Below, piece by piece: positions 37,501 to 50,700 of a stretch of 64,000 nucleotides of DNA. The stretch is taken from contig CALNVZ010000641.1 in assembly GCA_940671915.1 (NCBI GenBank), forward strand, positions 36,215,593-36,279,592, written 5' to 3'. How positions within the stretch are numbered: position 1 is the stretch's first letter; the number at the start of each line of letters is the position of its first letter. The stretch is from Paracentrotus lividus. Lineage: Eukaryota > Echinodermata > Echinoidea > Camarodonta > Echinidae. The notes under the pieces are model-generated. The model worked only from the letters and a program-made list of their open reading frames with translations. It was not told where the DNA came from and did not search any database. The translations under genes and the position numbers were made by a program.

Positions 37501-40500
37501 TATATATTTTGCGGGGGTATGAGGTTCCGTGTTGCCATGGCAACCACAAATTGGTAACCATGTTTCTCCATTTTTTGATAATTTTCGATATCCATTGTTT
37601 TAAACAATATTATGGAGGTTTCTTTATTCAAATTGAATTGGAATAACATTCTAAACTGAATACCACTCTTCTCCTTTTGTTTTTATTACATTTCATGTGC
37701 AAAATGGCGCCAAAACAATAGATATAAAAGAAAATATTGAAATATCAATTTTTTCACATTTCTAAACTTTTGAATTAGTCTATCCCTTGAAAATTCACAG
37801 AATATGATTATTTCTTATTGTATAATCACTTTGCATACCTAAACAGTGAAAGTTAGTACAAAAACTATTAAAATTAGATTATTTTAGTTAATTACCTGAA
37901 GCGCCCTCTAGTGGCGAAATTGCATTTTTCTGATTTCAGAGAATAAAGCGCCCCCATTTGGCAACTTTGGACGTTTTAAATAGATGAATAAACAATGAAA
38001 TAATCATAAGACATATTTGAACCAATCTCAATCATCAAACTGTGATTTTAGAGAGTCAAAATGATTTAATTCGAATTCTGTGTATTTTTCTATGTATTTC
38101 TTTATTTAATTGTAAATAGCGCCCCCATATGATGACCTTGAGAAATTTTTTGTTGTACCAAGTTGTAAAGCTTGAGTTGCTTTATGGTCATGCCAAATAT
38201 GAAAGTGATCGGTCAAATAATAAAAAAATTATGGAGGGGGGGCACAATGTGCCCCCCCCCCCCTTGGGCCTATGAACCATCAAAATACCTTGGTCTTGAT
38301 AGGGTTAATGCACAAAGCTGCTGAGTGCTAGAAGGGCATGAAAACATAGTACATGTCTTTCTGGAGAAATTTTTGGAAACAATCTCATTACTGGCATCAA
38401 GTTGTGTCCATTGCCATTATTTTGTATGATACAACTGATCACTTCGCTGCTATGTTTTTATTGCTGTACATCTATCTTTCTGGCTGTGGACAAGGAGACA
38501 TATTTATAAATAATAGACCTATACCACAGCTTAGTTTAGGCCACAAGGGCATGAATATGAAGTATAACCTCATTTCTGCCATTCTGGTTTTCAAATTGAT
38601 ATATGATATAAGGGCAATTCCAAGCAAAACAGGACATGGAATTGAAATTTTAATGTTGGGCTGTGCCTTTGAAAATATAAATTTGGATCTGAAATTACCA
38701 CAAAGGTTTCTTTACAATACAACCAATCATTTAAGTTAAACAAATTTGTGATTCAGTATTCTTGCGCTCAATAATTGATCAAACCCAAATTTGCACATTT
38801 GGGACTATGGGGCTTTAAATACCTCTTATTCTTATATCTAGTCACTTTTTGCCGATTTTTGGGGCTTAATGTAATTATCATTGACTACTCCCACAAACTT
38901 TGGTATTAATATTTCTTTATAATGCATTTCTCCTCACGAAAAAGACCGGGAAACCAGATGTCACTCCGTAACCGTCACTCCGTAACCGGACATGGGTTCA
39001 AGTTTTAAGCCATAATTAACAAAATATTCAACCAATTTTTTTATGCAAGGTGGCATATTATACCTAGAATAACATAGAATCCAATCAATAACTCAAAATT
39101 GTGATAACCATTTGAATTTCACAGAGTTGAAGCGAAATGTTTTTCTGCTCAAATATGCATGTCCATTTTGCGTCACTCCGTAACCATGATTATGAATATT
39201 CATATCTCATTAATTAAGAGCATCACTATAAAAAAAAAAATATCATTTTGAAAAGAGGGTACCATCAGCTTTTGTCATGAACCATTTCTTTGTACATAAA
39301 GATTAAAGTATGGATGATAAACTTGTTTGAATGCTGAAATGTTGCTTCTGAATGTTACTCCGTTACCTTGGAACTGCCCATAACCAATCCCACTGCTGCC
39401 ACCATATTATGTTTCTTATTTCTATTCGCGCATATCCTGAGAAACAAAATGGGAATTAGAATTTGCTCTCAACTGCAAAATATGGAAGAAAACAACACCA
39501 CTGCTGGCATCAAGTTGTGTCTGTTGACAGTCCCAATGGCTATAACATGGATCATAAGCACCCTTCTTGCGTTCAACAGTAGATATGTTATAACCGATCC
39601 CACCGCTGCCCCTATATTATGTTTCTTTTTCTCATACATGCATCTGCTGCGCGCTGAGAGCCAGAAGGGAATTAAAACAGTAAATAACTTGCTTGCTGGA
39701 GTAATTTTTCCACTCTCATTATTGCAGGAAGGACTCCCAAGTAGGGCAATTCCACAGTAACTTCAGTTACTAGGCTTTTTTGTATTTGCATTATAGTAAA
39801 TATAAGTGGAAATATTTCAGGCTTTAAGTAAATATTAATCTTTAATTTTTATTTTATGTTCCCATTTACATAACTATGAGGCAGAGCTAGATATGAAAAA
39901 ACCAGGTAACTCACATTACTGTGGAATTGCCCTCTTGAAAATGCAGAACATTTCTTGCGAACCTTTCATCGTCTGTACAGGAAGTAGGGATATTGAATTG
40001 GTATTTAATCTCATAGGAATTAGGAAAGGTTGCTGATTGAATGTGTCAATGAATTGCTTTGACACTACTGTAATTTAGGTGTGTTTATGTTTTCATTAGT
40101 AGATTGGAAAGTGGAAGCAGTCTAAATTTCCTAGTTATGATGCTTGAAAAATAACATCTGAATGAAAATCTCAGATCATAAGGTTCTTAAAGTTAAATAA
40201 GCCTGAGACTAAATTAGCCGCTTTGATTCAAGTCTTCATATTTATGTTTCAGTGTTATCATATACATGTAGTCAATATATTAACTTCTTATAATACTTTT
40301 GAAAGGGATATTGTAAGTATACTGTATACTGTTCTTTCTCATAGTAAAATAAAAACTTGAAATTCAGTGTGCGTTGAATTTGTTTTTGAAAATCATTAAT
40401 GTTTTGCCTGTTTATATATTTCAATAAAGGATAGAATGCAACTCGTATGGGAACTGGTAAATGATTCACTCACACTACATGATGAAGCACACTGTTTGTC

Positions 40501-43500
40501 GCTAGTCAGTCCTACACCTCGTAACTTTGGATTAAGCATTATTGTGGCCTATTAAGGAAATGTTTACTCACATATAAAGCCCATTATTGCTCAACATTCA
40601 TCACAAGACGTGAATGCCTATTTAATGTCAAAGATGATTTTTCTTGTTATCAATCCCTGATTCATAGAAGGGAGTGATTAGAGGTTGCCATGGAAACCGG
40701 ACAATGTAGAACATGGTTTCCGACTGTTCTAGATTTACAAAGAGGTGCCAGTCATAGTTGTCAGGTTGTTTGTACTTTAAGCCGTTTATCCCTCTCTATC
40801 TCAGTTTATCTGCATGACAAGTTGATGAGAGATAACCAGACGTCTGACATTTATATATTTTTTTCAAATGAACATTACATGAATAACGTTTTTGAAATTT
40901 TCTTTTCATAATAATAAATAATAATAATAAAGAGTATTGCTTAAGCGCTGTCTCCACATTAATCATGTGCTCAAAGCGCTGGAGAGAGGATGGTGATACA
41001 TATATAAGAATAAATGAACACGCAATGAAATAAAATGACTGGAAACTACTTGAAGGCAATTTTGAACAGATGAGATTTGAGTGCAGTTTTGAAACATTCA
41101 ACATTTGTAATATTACGAATGAGAACATTGCGTTGAAAGTAAGAGTTAGGTGTGAGTTATTTCATCTCTCTCTCATTTCCTTCCCTCTTTTTCTCTCTTT
41201 CTCCTTCCTACTCTCCATTCATCTCTTCCTCTCTCTTTCTCTTTCTCTATAACATCTTGCTTTAAAATTCTGCATTCTCATTCTTCTCCTTTCATTCCCA
41301 TTCTCTGATTCTCCTCTTCTTCCACCTCTTCCTCATTTTTCTTCCTCTCTTTCTGCCATCCTCCCTTCTCAATCACTTTCCAGTATTTGCTGATTCATAT
41401 TTGAACAAATCATCTTTATCATCAAGTCTACCCTTAGTCCCCTCAGTGTATATTCTTAATTGGTTTATCACATATTTCCATTGATATGTCACGATAATCA
41501 TCTTTTGTCACTCTGTTTGTGGAAGTTACTAATTAACAAGACTTTTTTCACTACAAATCTTATTGAAGTTTTGTAATGCTCTTAGTGTAGTGTAACTTGC
41601 TTTCAGTGTTTGTTGTATATATGATTATCTCTATAACTCTAATGATTTTGTGATGAAATCAGCTTAAAAAACTGCTGTGACAGTTTAATTATTGAGAAAG
41701 GAATAGCACCATCACTTGGAGTTAAATTCCCTGCATATTGATGAGTCACTGATACCAGTAATTTCCTCCCAAAAGCATTATATTTAAAGGGGAATCCAAC
41801 CCAAGGAGAGAATCAACCTTACAGGAAAGAGGAAAATGAGAGGAGCAATCTAAAAAAAGTTTCATCAAAATCGGTTTCAAAATAAGAGAGTTATGGAAGT
41901 TTGAAAAGTCTAGTTGTTCCTTCTATGGGGATCCTCAAATTGGCATCATCGGCTTCAAAATGGCCGATCTCATGGACAACTCTCCATTCACTTTGTACAC
42001 AAATTTTCAGATTTTCCCCATTTTCTTTCAAAATTTGTCTTCTTTACCTCTGAGCTCAAAATATGTCATGGGAAAATATATTTCACACAACATATGTTGA
42101 GCTCAGAAGGAGGTAAGATATATTTCGAAAGAAAATGGGGAAAATCTGAAAATTTGTGTACAAAATGAATGGAGAGTTGTCCATGAGATCGGCCATTTTG
42201 AAGCCGATGATGCCAATTTGAGGATCCCCATAGAAGGAACAACTAGACTTTTCAAACTTCCATAACTCTCTTATTTTATAACCGATTTTGATGAAACTTT
42301 TTTTAGATTGCTCCTGTCATTTTCCTCTTTCCTGTAAGGTTGATTCTCTCCTTGGGTTGGATTCCCCTTTAAGTGTAATTTTTTATTATTTTTTTAGTCT
42401 AGTTGTTAGCAGATTATTGTAACCAGCATGGAACTATCAGTGTTTATTGAACAATGTAGTTTTTGGACTTGTTAATGGAGATTAATTGAGTCTACCCTAA
42501 TTAATGGAGATTAACTTATTGACAAAGGGTTTGATTTGCTGGAATATCAAACCCATGACTAGCCTGAGATTGCTCAATCTTGGATATCTCGAATAGTTCC
42601 CCCCCCCCAAAAAAAAAAAACGGAGTGTGTTGACATTTTCAAAATAGTTATCTAATTCATGAAATACCTCACTATCTTGCCAAATAGACTAAGTTGACTA
42701 TGGTTTGAATCTCAATATTCTAGCCCTCAAAATAGTCCGCTAATTGCATCCACAATGCAAATTATCTTGAGCTAGTTCTGATTGGCTGGATCAGAACTAG
42801 CTAGCTATTTGAAATCTCAAGCTCTATCCTGCTCTATGTTAAGACATATTTCTCAAATGCACTCAAAATTTCTTCATCTGTCTGTATTTTATCATGTGGG
42901 TGTGTAAGATAAAGATTTAACAGGGATAGAAATGTCTGTAGACATTATAAATAAACTTGTTTTATTAAAGCATTTTATATCTGCAGATTTCCCCCACGGT
43001 GGCAAGGTTTACAGCTGTGGATTTTAACCAGTCTACAAGTGGGATATACATTTAGTATGGGTAAACCACACCCGTGGATGGTTATCAGATACCTAATACC
43101 CGCAAAGGAAAAGTAGCTATACTTTTTATCTGGAGAGCTTTATACCAATGACTTGACAGAAAATATGGATAGATTTCAAAAGGATTTTGCTCTTCACATA
43201 TTTAGGGAGATCAAAATTACAAGTGTGATTCTCGCATGGAGTCTAGTCTTAAAACTGAATAAAATCTTAAAATTGGCAAAGAAGGGGAAGCTTTTCACAG
43301 ATGAAAATTAGAAAGTATGTCTATATGCTCTCTTCTCTGTTTCACTCTGACTTTCTACGCACTTTTCTCCTCTTATTATCCTAGGTTACTCTTCCCCTTC
43401 CTTAACCCACAATCTCTCAAGTACCTGGGAAGGTCCTAATGTTAAGGTCAATCTCGCTCTCCCTGTTGCGCCCCCTCCTCCATTTTGTTCCCTCCTTTAT

Positions 43501-46500
43501 CCCTCATCCTCCCTTTTTCCCTCACCATTTCCATGTCATTATGCATGCACTCCCCAACTCTAAGTACGAAGGAAGATCCAAATGTTAAGGTCAATTTTCC
43601 TCTTCCCCATCCCCCCTCCTTCTACTCCTCCCCCTTTTCCACTCACCTCTTCCCATGTCTCTCCCCCACTATTAATTACAGAGGAAGGTCCAAATGTTAA
43701 GGTCAATATCCCTCTCTGTGTTGTTGCCCCCCCCCCTCCCGGTCATGTTCCTCCTGTATTCCTTCTGTTTTTCCTGCTACTCCTCCCGCTTTTTCCCTTT
43801 ACCCCTTCCCATTTCACTCCCCCACTCTTAATTAACAGAGAAGGTCCAATTGTTAAGGTCAATGAAAAGCAAGCGACCTTCTTGTGAGATAAATCTAAAC
43901 TGAGCTAAAAGAGCCTGAACTTACTTCCAATCTTATGATTATTTTGAATGGGGCCTGCTGCCCCACTTGAAACAAAACCCTTGTGAATATCTTTCTTTTA
44001 TAAAATACTTTCAAATTGAAGATTATTAAATATTAAATAATATGTGGAATTTTTTTTTTTATTTAAAGAGAGAAACACAGAGAAAATAATTATGTGAACA
44101 AAAAAGGAAATCCGGTTCTCTTGCCCACATGCATGTCCATACAATTACACAAATACAATAAACGCAGCAGTAATTTAAAAATATATTTTATTTCTTTACT
44201 CTGTTCATTATTAAACTTGGATTAGAAGTCTGCAGACACGTAGAAGGTCATTAACACAGAACTAATGCACTTCTTGACGACATATGGTAGTCTTAAGCCA
44301 ATACAAGGGCATCGTGGGTAATTTCATGCCAGGGCTTGGCCAATATTGTACGGAAGGAAACCAAGAATATAAAATGGAAGACTTCATAATTTAGGGGAAA
44401 GCGTTAAGTGTTTCCTACAAGACCCGGCTTCTTGTGAGCGCACCGCAGAGGAATTATGGGTAATTGTAACTGACAGGTATAGCCTCGTTACGGAGAGCAG
44501 GAAGCCGGTCGTACAGCGATAGAGCTAAGACGAGATCGTCCAATCAGGTATGACGATAGCGGTGGGGAATGTTTAGAAGTTTGCTGTGATTCTTGGTCTC
44601 TCAGGAGTTTAAGGTTCAGATCCAAAGGTTTTGTTGTGGAAGTCGACCTGGGGAAAAATTTGCGCTGGTTGCGCAAATGCGCTCCCCCTGTTTTTACACC
44701 TTTCACTAAGTGAAGTAAGGTGGGACTCATTTAAACTCAACTTTGAATTTGCTATTCTGCATCCAGGCATCTACTGAAGACTCTTGTCTCCTTTTTGTAA
44801 ATTTTTCAAAATGATAAATCTTTTACAATACTGGAAGTGAATTTACCAGCCCTATTCTGGACATTTGTAGGAGATCTGTGTCTTCTTTTTTTGTTGCACT
44901 TTTAAAGGAGAGTTTTATTTGATGCTGAAGAACTCTTTGATTTATGGATAATTTTTGAACCTGGTGCATTTTGTGGCATTTGTTGAAGTGCTGAGTATTG
45001 GAGAGTTGTGTCTCTTTGGAAACAGTTTTTTCTTGGATAAATAAACACGAAATTGTGTCTTCATCATTTTTGCATTTGTTTGAAAAGTGATCCTGCTTTT
45101 GAGTCAAATAGATGACAATGAAATGATTTGATTTTGACCTTATTATTGGATCTAAATTGGGAAAACAATTAGTAAGTGGTGTAATGGAACATAGACAAAT
45201 ATGATATATCATTTTTGAAGGAATCAACTTTTGCTTGTGAAAAAACCCATATTGCTGACCATTTGGACCTAAAGGATTTATCAAATCACATATTATCATT
45301 TCATTAAAACAATAACAATCCTATAGTAAGTGTGAGGTTTTATTTCAGTTTAAATTCTCCTGTCATTTTTGCATTTCATGTTTCATAAAAATGCATCTGT
45401 AAATTCAAAATTGTTATCAGTATGATGCATCACTCTGGATATCTTATACATTTTGCTGTTTTTGAATTAATATATCTTTGATTAATGAAATAGATTTAAG
45501 GTTTTTGTTTGTTAAAAGAAAAGGAATAAACAAAAGCTTGTTTATAATATTATAAAATGGTACTTCCCTTAATTTTGAATATATAAATTGACATTTGTGT
45601 GTTTTATCTTCAACTTTAATCTTTTTGGGTGTGTCTATTACTGGCGTATTATTTTTGACCTTTTTGGAAAGTTCAGTGTATTTATAGAGAACTAGAAATG
45701 ACCTTTAAAGATTAGGCACTTTTATTTTCAAATCCTTTGATAAATAGAGCAAAGAATCACAACTTATCAACCTTGATAATATCTCTGGATCTTTCCCCTC
45801 CGAATAATAATTTAAAAAAAAACCGAATAACACCTTTTTTTCAATAACAAATGCTGGCTTATGTAATGTTTGAGAGGAAATAATCTTATTGCCATTTTAG
45901 AATGGAATTTTTTTTCCTTATTTCAATAAAAAATTATAATTCTTTTGGTTTTGTAACTCTAATCTTTTGTGTATGTATGTATTATCATTATTAATAGGTA
46001 ATTGTAATATATAGTTTTTAGTATTATGCATATTAATAATGAATTAATTAATTAATTGCTGTCTATTTCCTAATCTTTTTTTCCAGTCATGAAGTGTCAC
46101 ATCTAAACCATGTTTGATAATCTTTTTTGACGATAGCATGATCCTAATTTGCATATTGAAAGTAACCAATCAGGATATTTGTTGCATAGACTTCTTGCAT
46201 AAAAGACTCTCTCTGAACCTATCAGAATGGTTGTTTCAATTTGCAATTAATTTCAACTGTTTATTCTAAAGTATTTGAGTTATAATGAGCACTATTTACT
46301 CAATTCTTTGTTTTGTAGGGGTTATTTTATATTAAGGGGGATGACAATTTCATATATTTGATTTTTGTTAATTTGATAAAGATAGAGAGAGTATAAGTTA
46401 AAGGAACACCAGGGTCCAATATTGTTTTTTGTTTTTAATATGATGAAGAAAATAGTGTTTGCATCATATGTAAATATAAAACTCAAGATATATCAAAAAT

Positions 46501-47720
46501 AATGTATTGATTATCTCTTTAATATTCAGTGCAATAATTATCTGTTTGGCATAATCATTTTGATGTGAGAATATCACAGATTATGAAGCTATAAATAACA
46601 TGTTCCCAGAAGGGCATGATTTTATTCAAGGGCAATTCTATCTAAACATGAAAGTTGGGATAAGGTGTAACATGACATGTTATTTCATGGGTTGGGCTGT
46701 GTACAGTTGCCATGATCACAATTGGTTTTAAATCTTTCTAAAATTAGGGAAATTCCCCCCCCCCCCCCCCCCGGAAGGGCTATGAAATCATCTTGCATAT
46801 AAGGTCAATTATTTCTAATAATATGTGTCAACTATATTTTGTAAACTTCAATCATCATTTTTTTCATGTGTCATTCAGCGCTTTGACATTCTGCCAAGAC
46901 AAAGGAAATTCAATCGTTGCAGCTGCACCCAAGATGATATTTTAGTTTGCCCAATCCTGAAGAAATATTTGTGTTTCATTGTCTTCTATTTTGAGAATAA
47001 CTTCAGGGTTTATGTATGCCTTGTGGCGCAGAACATACATGAAAATGTAGATGTTCTCTGTCTGTAGCATGATATCATACTATATGCTGAAGTTTAGATA
47101 AAATTTGCATATCAAGACCAATAAAACTTTAAAATATCGAATTTTAGTGTTTAATGTACACATCCACTAAATAAGTCTTCATTGTCTTCTATTTAGAGAA
47201 TAACTAAAGGGTTTATGTATGTCATGTGGCGTAGAATATAGGTCCGTCTATAGCATGGTATCATATGCTGAAATTTAAATCAAATTTGCCAATTGAGACC
47301 AATAAAACCCTAAGATGCTGTATGGTAGATTTTGATTTGTCAACTTAATATTTATTTTTTATTTTTTCTAAATTTCTGTGCAAAGGATGATATGAAATGT
47401 ATGTTTCAAATGAAAACCCATTTGACATAACTCTGCACCTACATGTACATGAACCATTTCCTCTCTAATGAAGTCCTTGATGACTTAAATGGCTAATCAT
47501 AGAAGTTTGGTTTTGTGCCTGATCAGGAAACTCCTTCTCTCATGGAAATATGAAATTAATACTATTTCTTACGGTTTTTCAAATCTCAAGGTCACTATGT
47601 ATTTAGTTGTGTGGATTTAACATTTGAGAAAGTGTTTTGGCATAAATATTTATAATGACCATGCCGTAAAAATATCAAATCCAGAACAACAACATTTCTT
47701 CGCTTATTTGATTTTCTTAT

Positions 47721-47775
<55 letters not shown>

Positions 47776-50700
47776 GTGCCAATAGGGGGCATGGAAAACA
47801 CCCCTATAAGAAATTAAAATAGATTTTAAACATATTATTTTGATAATTAATTTGAATATTACTATTTCTTTTAGATCTGACTTCATATATGATCTGTTTG
47901 AGAATGTAGCAGAGAGCCAGCAGTCTGGAGGAGGAAGGGGTAAAGACACAAGAAAGAAAGCTACGGTCAGCGCTCAGTTCAAGGTAAAATCATTAATTAT
48001 GTTGTTTTAACTTGCTGCTCAAGGAAGTAATGAAAAGATTTTACATGTAAAGTAAAGTAAGCATCCAGAAGAGATAACAGTTTTAAGTCCTCTTCTACAG
48101 ACTTTAAAAAAAAGAAGCATTTTCTACTACCAGAGGAAGCTGTTATCTCCCCCATTACAAGACCCTTGCTCTACATGCTGAGTTGTCACACCTTTCCTTA
48201 ACTTCTTGAGTCTTGTATGCATGAATTCAAAATAGTAATGATAATTACTATTTCTTATTAACTTTCTAGCTTTGCTGCCTAAAATTAACTAACCAAAATA
48301 TTAATACGTGCTGCCTCTCTCTGCTCAATATGAATCTTTGCGTCAGGACTAATGTAGCACATTAATTAATTAATTAATTAATTAAACGGGGTACCCATTA
48401 TGTACACCTGAAGGGGGGAGGCGATGTAGATATAATGCCTTGCTCAAAGAGATATTGTAAATCCAGCATCAGGGATTGAACTCAAAACCTTTGCATCCTT
48501 TGGTGAGATCATTTGACTAATAATGATTTAAAGTGATAGCCTAGCTGTATAGGGCTCAAGTCCATCATGGTGATGATCATGGTGTTTTAACATTATTTCT
48601 CCAGAGCCAGCTTAGTGGCAAAATCTGAAACCATTTAAACCTGGGTAAAGAGAAGCAAATGAAGATAAAATGCATTGCTCAAGGTCGTAAGTGCCTTTTG
48701 ACAGTGATGCTTTTTACCATTTTGTTACCCTCCTTCTTTCTCTCCGCCACTAAGGATAATTTAAAATAGTAGCCTCTGTATAACGCTCAGGTCGATAATG
48801 TTATAACACTTGTGGTCTTCAACATTATTTTCCCGGTCACAGCTTGTATTAGCAGCTAAATATGAGCATCTATTGTATTGGACACATTTGTACACTTGGG
48901 TGGAGAGAAGAGAATGTAGATAAAATGCCTTGGTCAAGTACCTATGCCTTTTAGTCATTTTGTTACCGGCCTCCTTCTTTCTCTCTTCCACTTTCTAGGA
49001 TTCTCTTCATTCACTGATGACAGCCCTGAATAACTGCAACCCATACTTTGTGAGATGTGTCAAACCAAATGCTGAAAAGGTAAGACTTAAGGACCCCATA
49101 CAGCTTTTCTTTTTTACATTGATTCCGAAAGGCACTAATTCCACTTTTTGCAAATGTGAGTTATTGACATCAGACCTTTGCACAGGATGGTACCTGACTT
49201 TAACAGATGTATTGCCCCAGATTTTGAGAGCAATTATCGGAAATTGCACCTTTTAACTGTATTATCACTTTTCCATGTACACCTGTACGAAATCTGGTAA
49301 GAAGCACTTTTTCTCAAAAGCTGCAGAAGTAGATTTAGTGTCTTTTGGTTCCAAACTTTACATTTTTTATTTTCATATAGGGTAAAATAGCCCTTTCCTG
49401 ATATGCTATTTTCATGTAGTATGTATTGTCCTTATGCCTTTAAAAAGAATATTTACAGGCTTGCTTTAGCTCCGTTTCAGCCTGAATAGAACATACATAT
49501 GTATGACAATTTTAAAAAGTTGGCATGTTTCAAAAACTGCCACTCGAATGTTGATCATGATACATTGTATAAGTGACAAGAGTGACATTCAAGCGGAAAT
49601 CTGTAAAACGTGCAATTCTGTTACTTGTGCTCAAAACTGCACATTAATTTTAAACTGTAAAGAGAGTGAGAGAGAGAAAGAGGAATGGAGGGGGCGGAAA
49701 GAATGGGGGTAGGAGAGAGAGGGGCAAAGGGAAAGGATGAAAGAGGAAGAGAGAAAGGAGGAAATGGAAAGGATGAGAGACAGAGAGAGAGAAAGAGAGA
49801 GATAGGGAGGGGGCTGACAGAGAAGGAGAGAGGGTATTGAACAATAATTTTCCCCAGTTTCCACACATAATTATTTTTCATGATCAGGTATTTGTCATCT
49901 ATTAGTGTTAATACAAAACTGATTACTTCACACTGAAGACCTCGGTTTCTAATGAGTCAGCTTACTCCACAATCAACAAAAATGTGCAAATATTCCAAGG
50001 GGAATTCTAGTTTCCCATGTCGCCCCAGACCACATAAATGTTTCCTTCCGACTTTCTTCCCGTCGGCCCTCCGCCCTCTTTGAATTCAAAGATAACTTCA
50101 TTTACCTGTTTTGTATATTTGTTTTAGTAGAAGATCAGGCACAGACCTGTACACTAATTTTGCTGGTATACATTGTAGGGCTACTATCATAGGGTTAACC
50201 ATTGAAAAAATGTCAATCGACACCTAGAAACTAATTTAGTTGTCGATGTTATAACAATAGATTTTGTGTAATTTTAAAAAGGGCAGTATTACTACCGGGT
50301 ATTCTATGTTGAATATTCTCAAATCTAGATATCAGCATTATTAACATACATTGAAAATTCATAGGGCCTACGTATTATAACGAGGAGGTAATTACCTCAA
50401 AGAGTTTAAAAATGGTTTTTGAAAAATAGATGTTTTGTTATGGTATACCATAATTTATTTTAAGATATTTTTTGCAAACTAATTTTGCAGAGAAATTTTT
50501 TTTAAATGTCTTCTCACATAGGACCCGTAAAGGTATGCCCAATCTGAAGTATGAAATAATTCTCCCAATTTGAATAGGTTAACATAACTATGGGATAGTT
50601 CATCATGAACTGTGCCAGCCATACTTACTCAGAATGATATCATATTAAGTAATATTAGGTAGAAATGATATAAAATCTCTCTATGCTAACAGCCACCCCA

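Larger units (their letters stand above)
36930..39780. repeat. Minisatellite of about 115-120 bp, split by a MITE
   Basis: Each unit has a CCCACTGCTGCCACCATGTTGTG-like core, a TTTTTATTCCTA stretch, a GAGCTGAGAG-like part and AAGGGCATTAACAC. Cores lie near 36985, 37105, 37230, 37340, 38390, 39390, 39500 and 39605. Two ORFs of 128-130 codons crossing it are products of the repeat, not genes. Confidence 0.75.
34862..47874 (+). other. MYO10 intron 13 (13.0 kb)
   Basis: Largest intron. Holds a foldback (36212-36433), the CACTGCTGCCACC minisatellite (36930-38410, 39370-39780), a piggyBac-like MITE, CT tract (41158-41345), a 589-bp palindrome, a GGTC minisatellite (43425-43870), a GC-richer block (44400-44730), tandem duplication (46970-47330) and a GA microsatellite (47719-47775). 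34900-36200 and 39800-41100 hold nothing recognised. It separates motor exons from the loop-2 exon. Confidence 0.85.

Noticed and set aside
38353..39760. Two plus-strand ORFs of 128 and 130 codons
   Set aside because: They run through minisatellite and AT-rich sequence; shared 'PTAA-ILCF' peptides come from repeat cores, not a protein family.
40796..41128. 110-codon minus-strand ORF
   Set aside because: No similarity recognised, low-complexity end, no splice context.
44823..45299. 158-codon minus-strand ORF, the longest in the window
   Set aside because: No recognisable domain, AT-rich codons, no splice or neighbour support; in intron 13. Likely chance, though not fully excluded.
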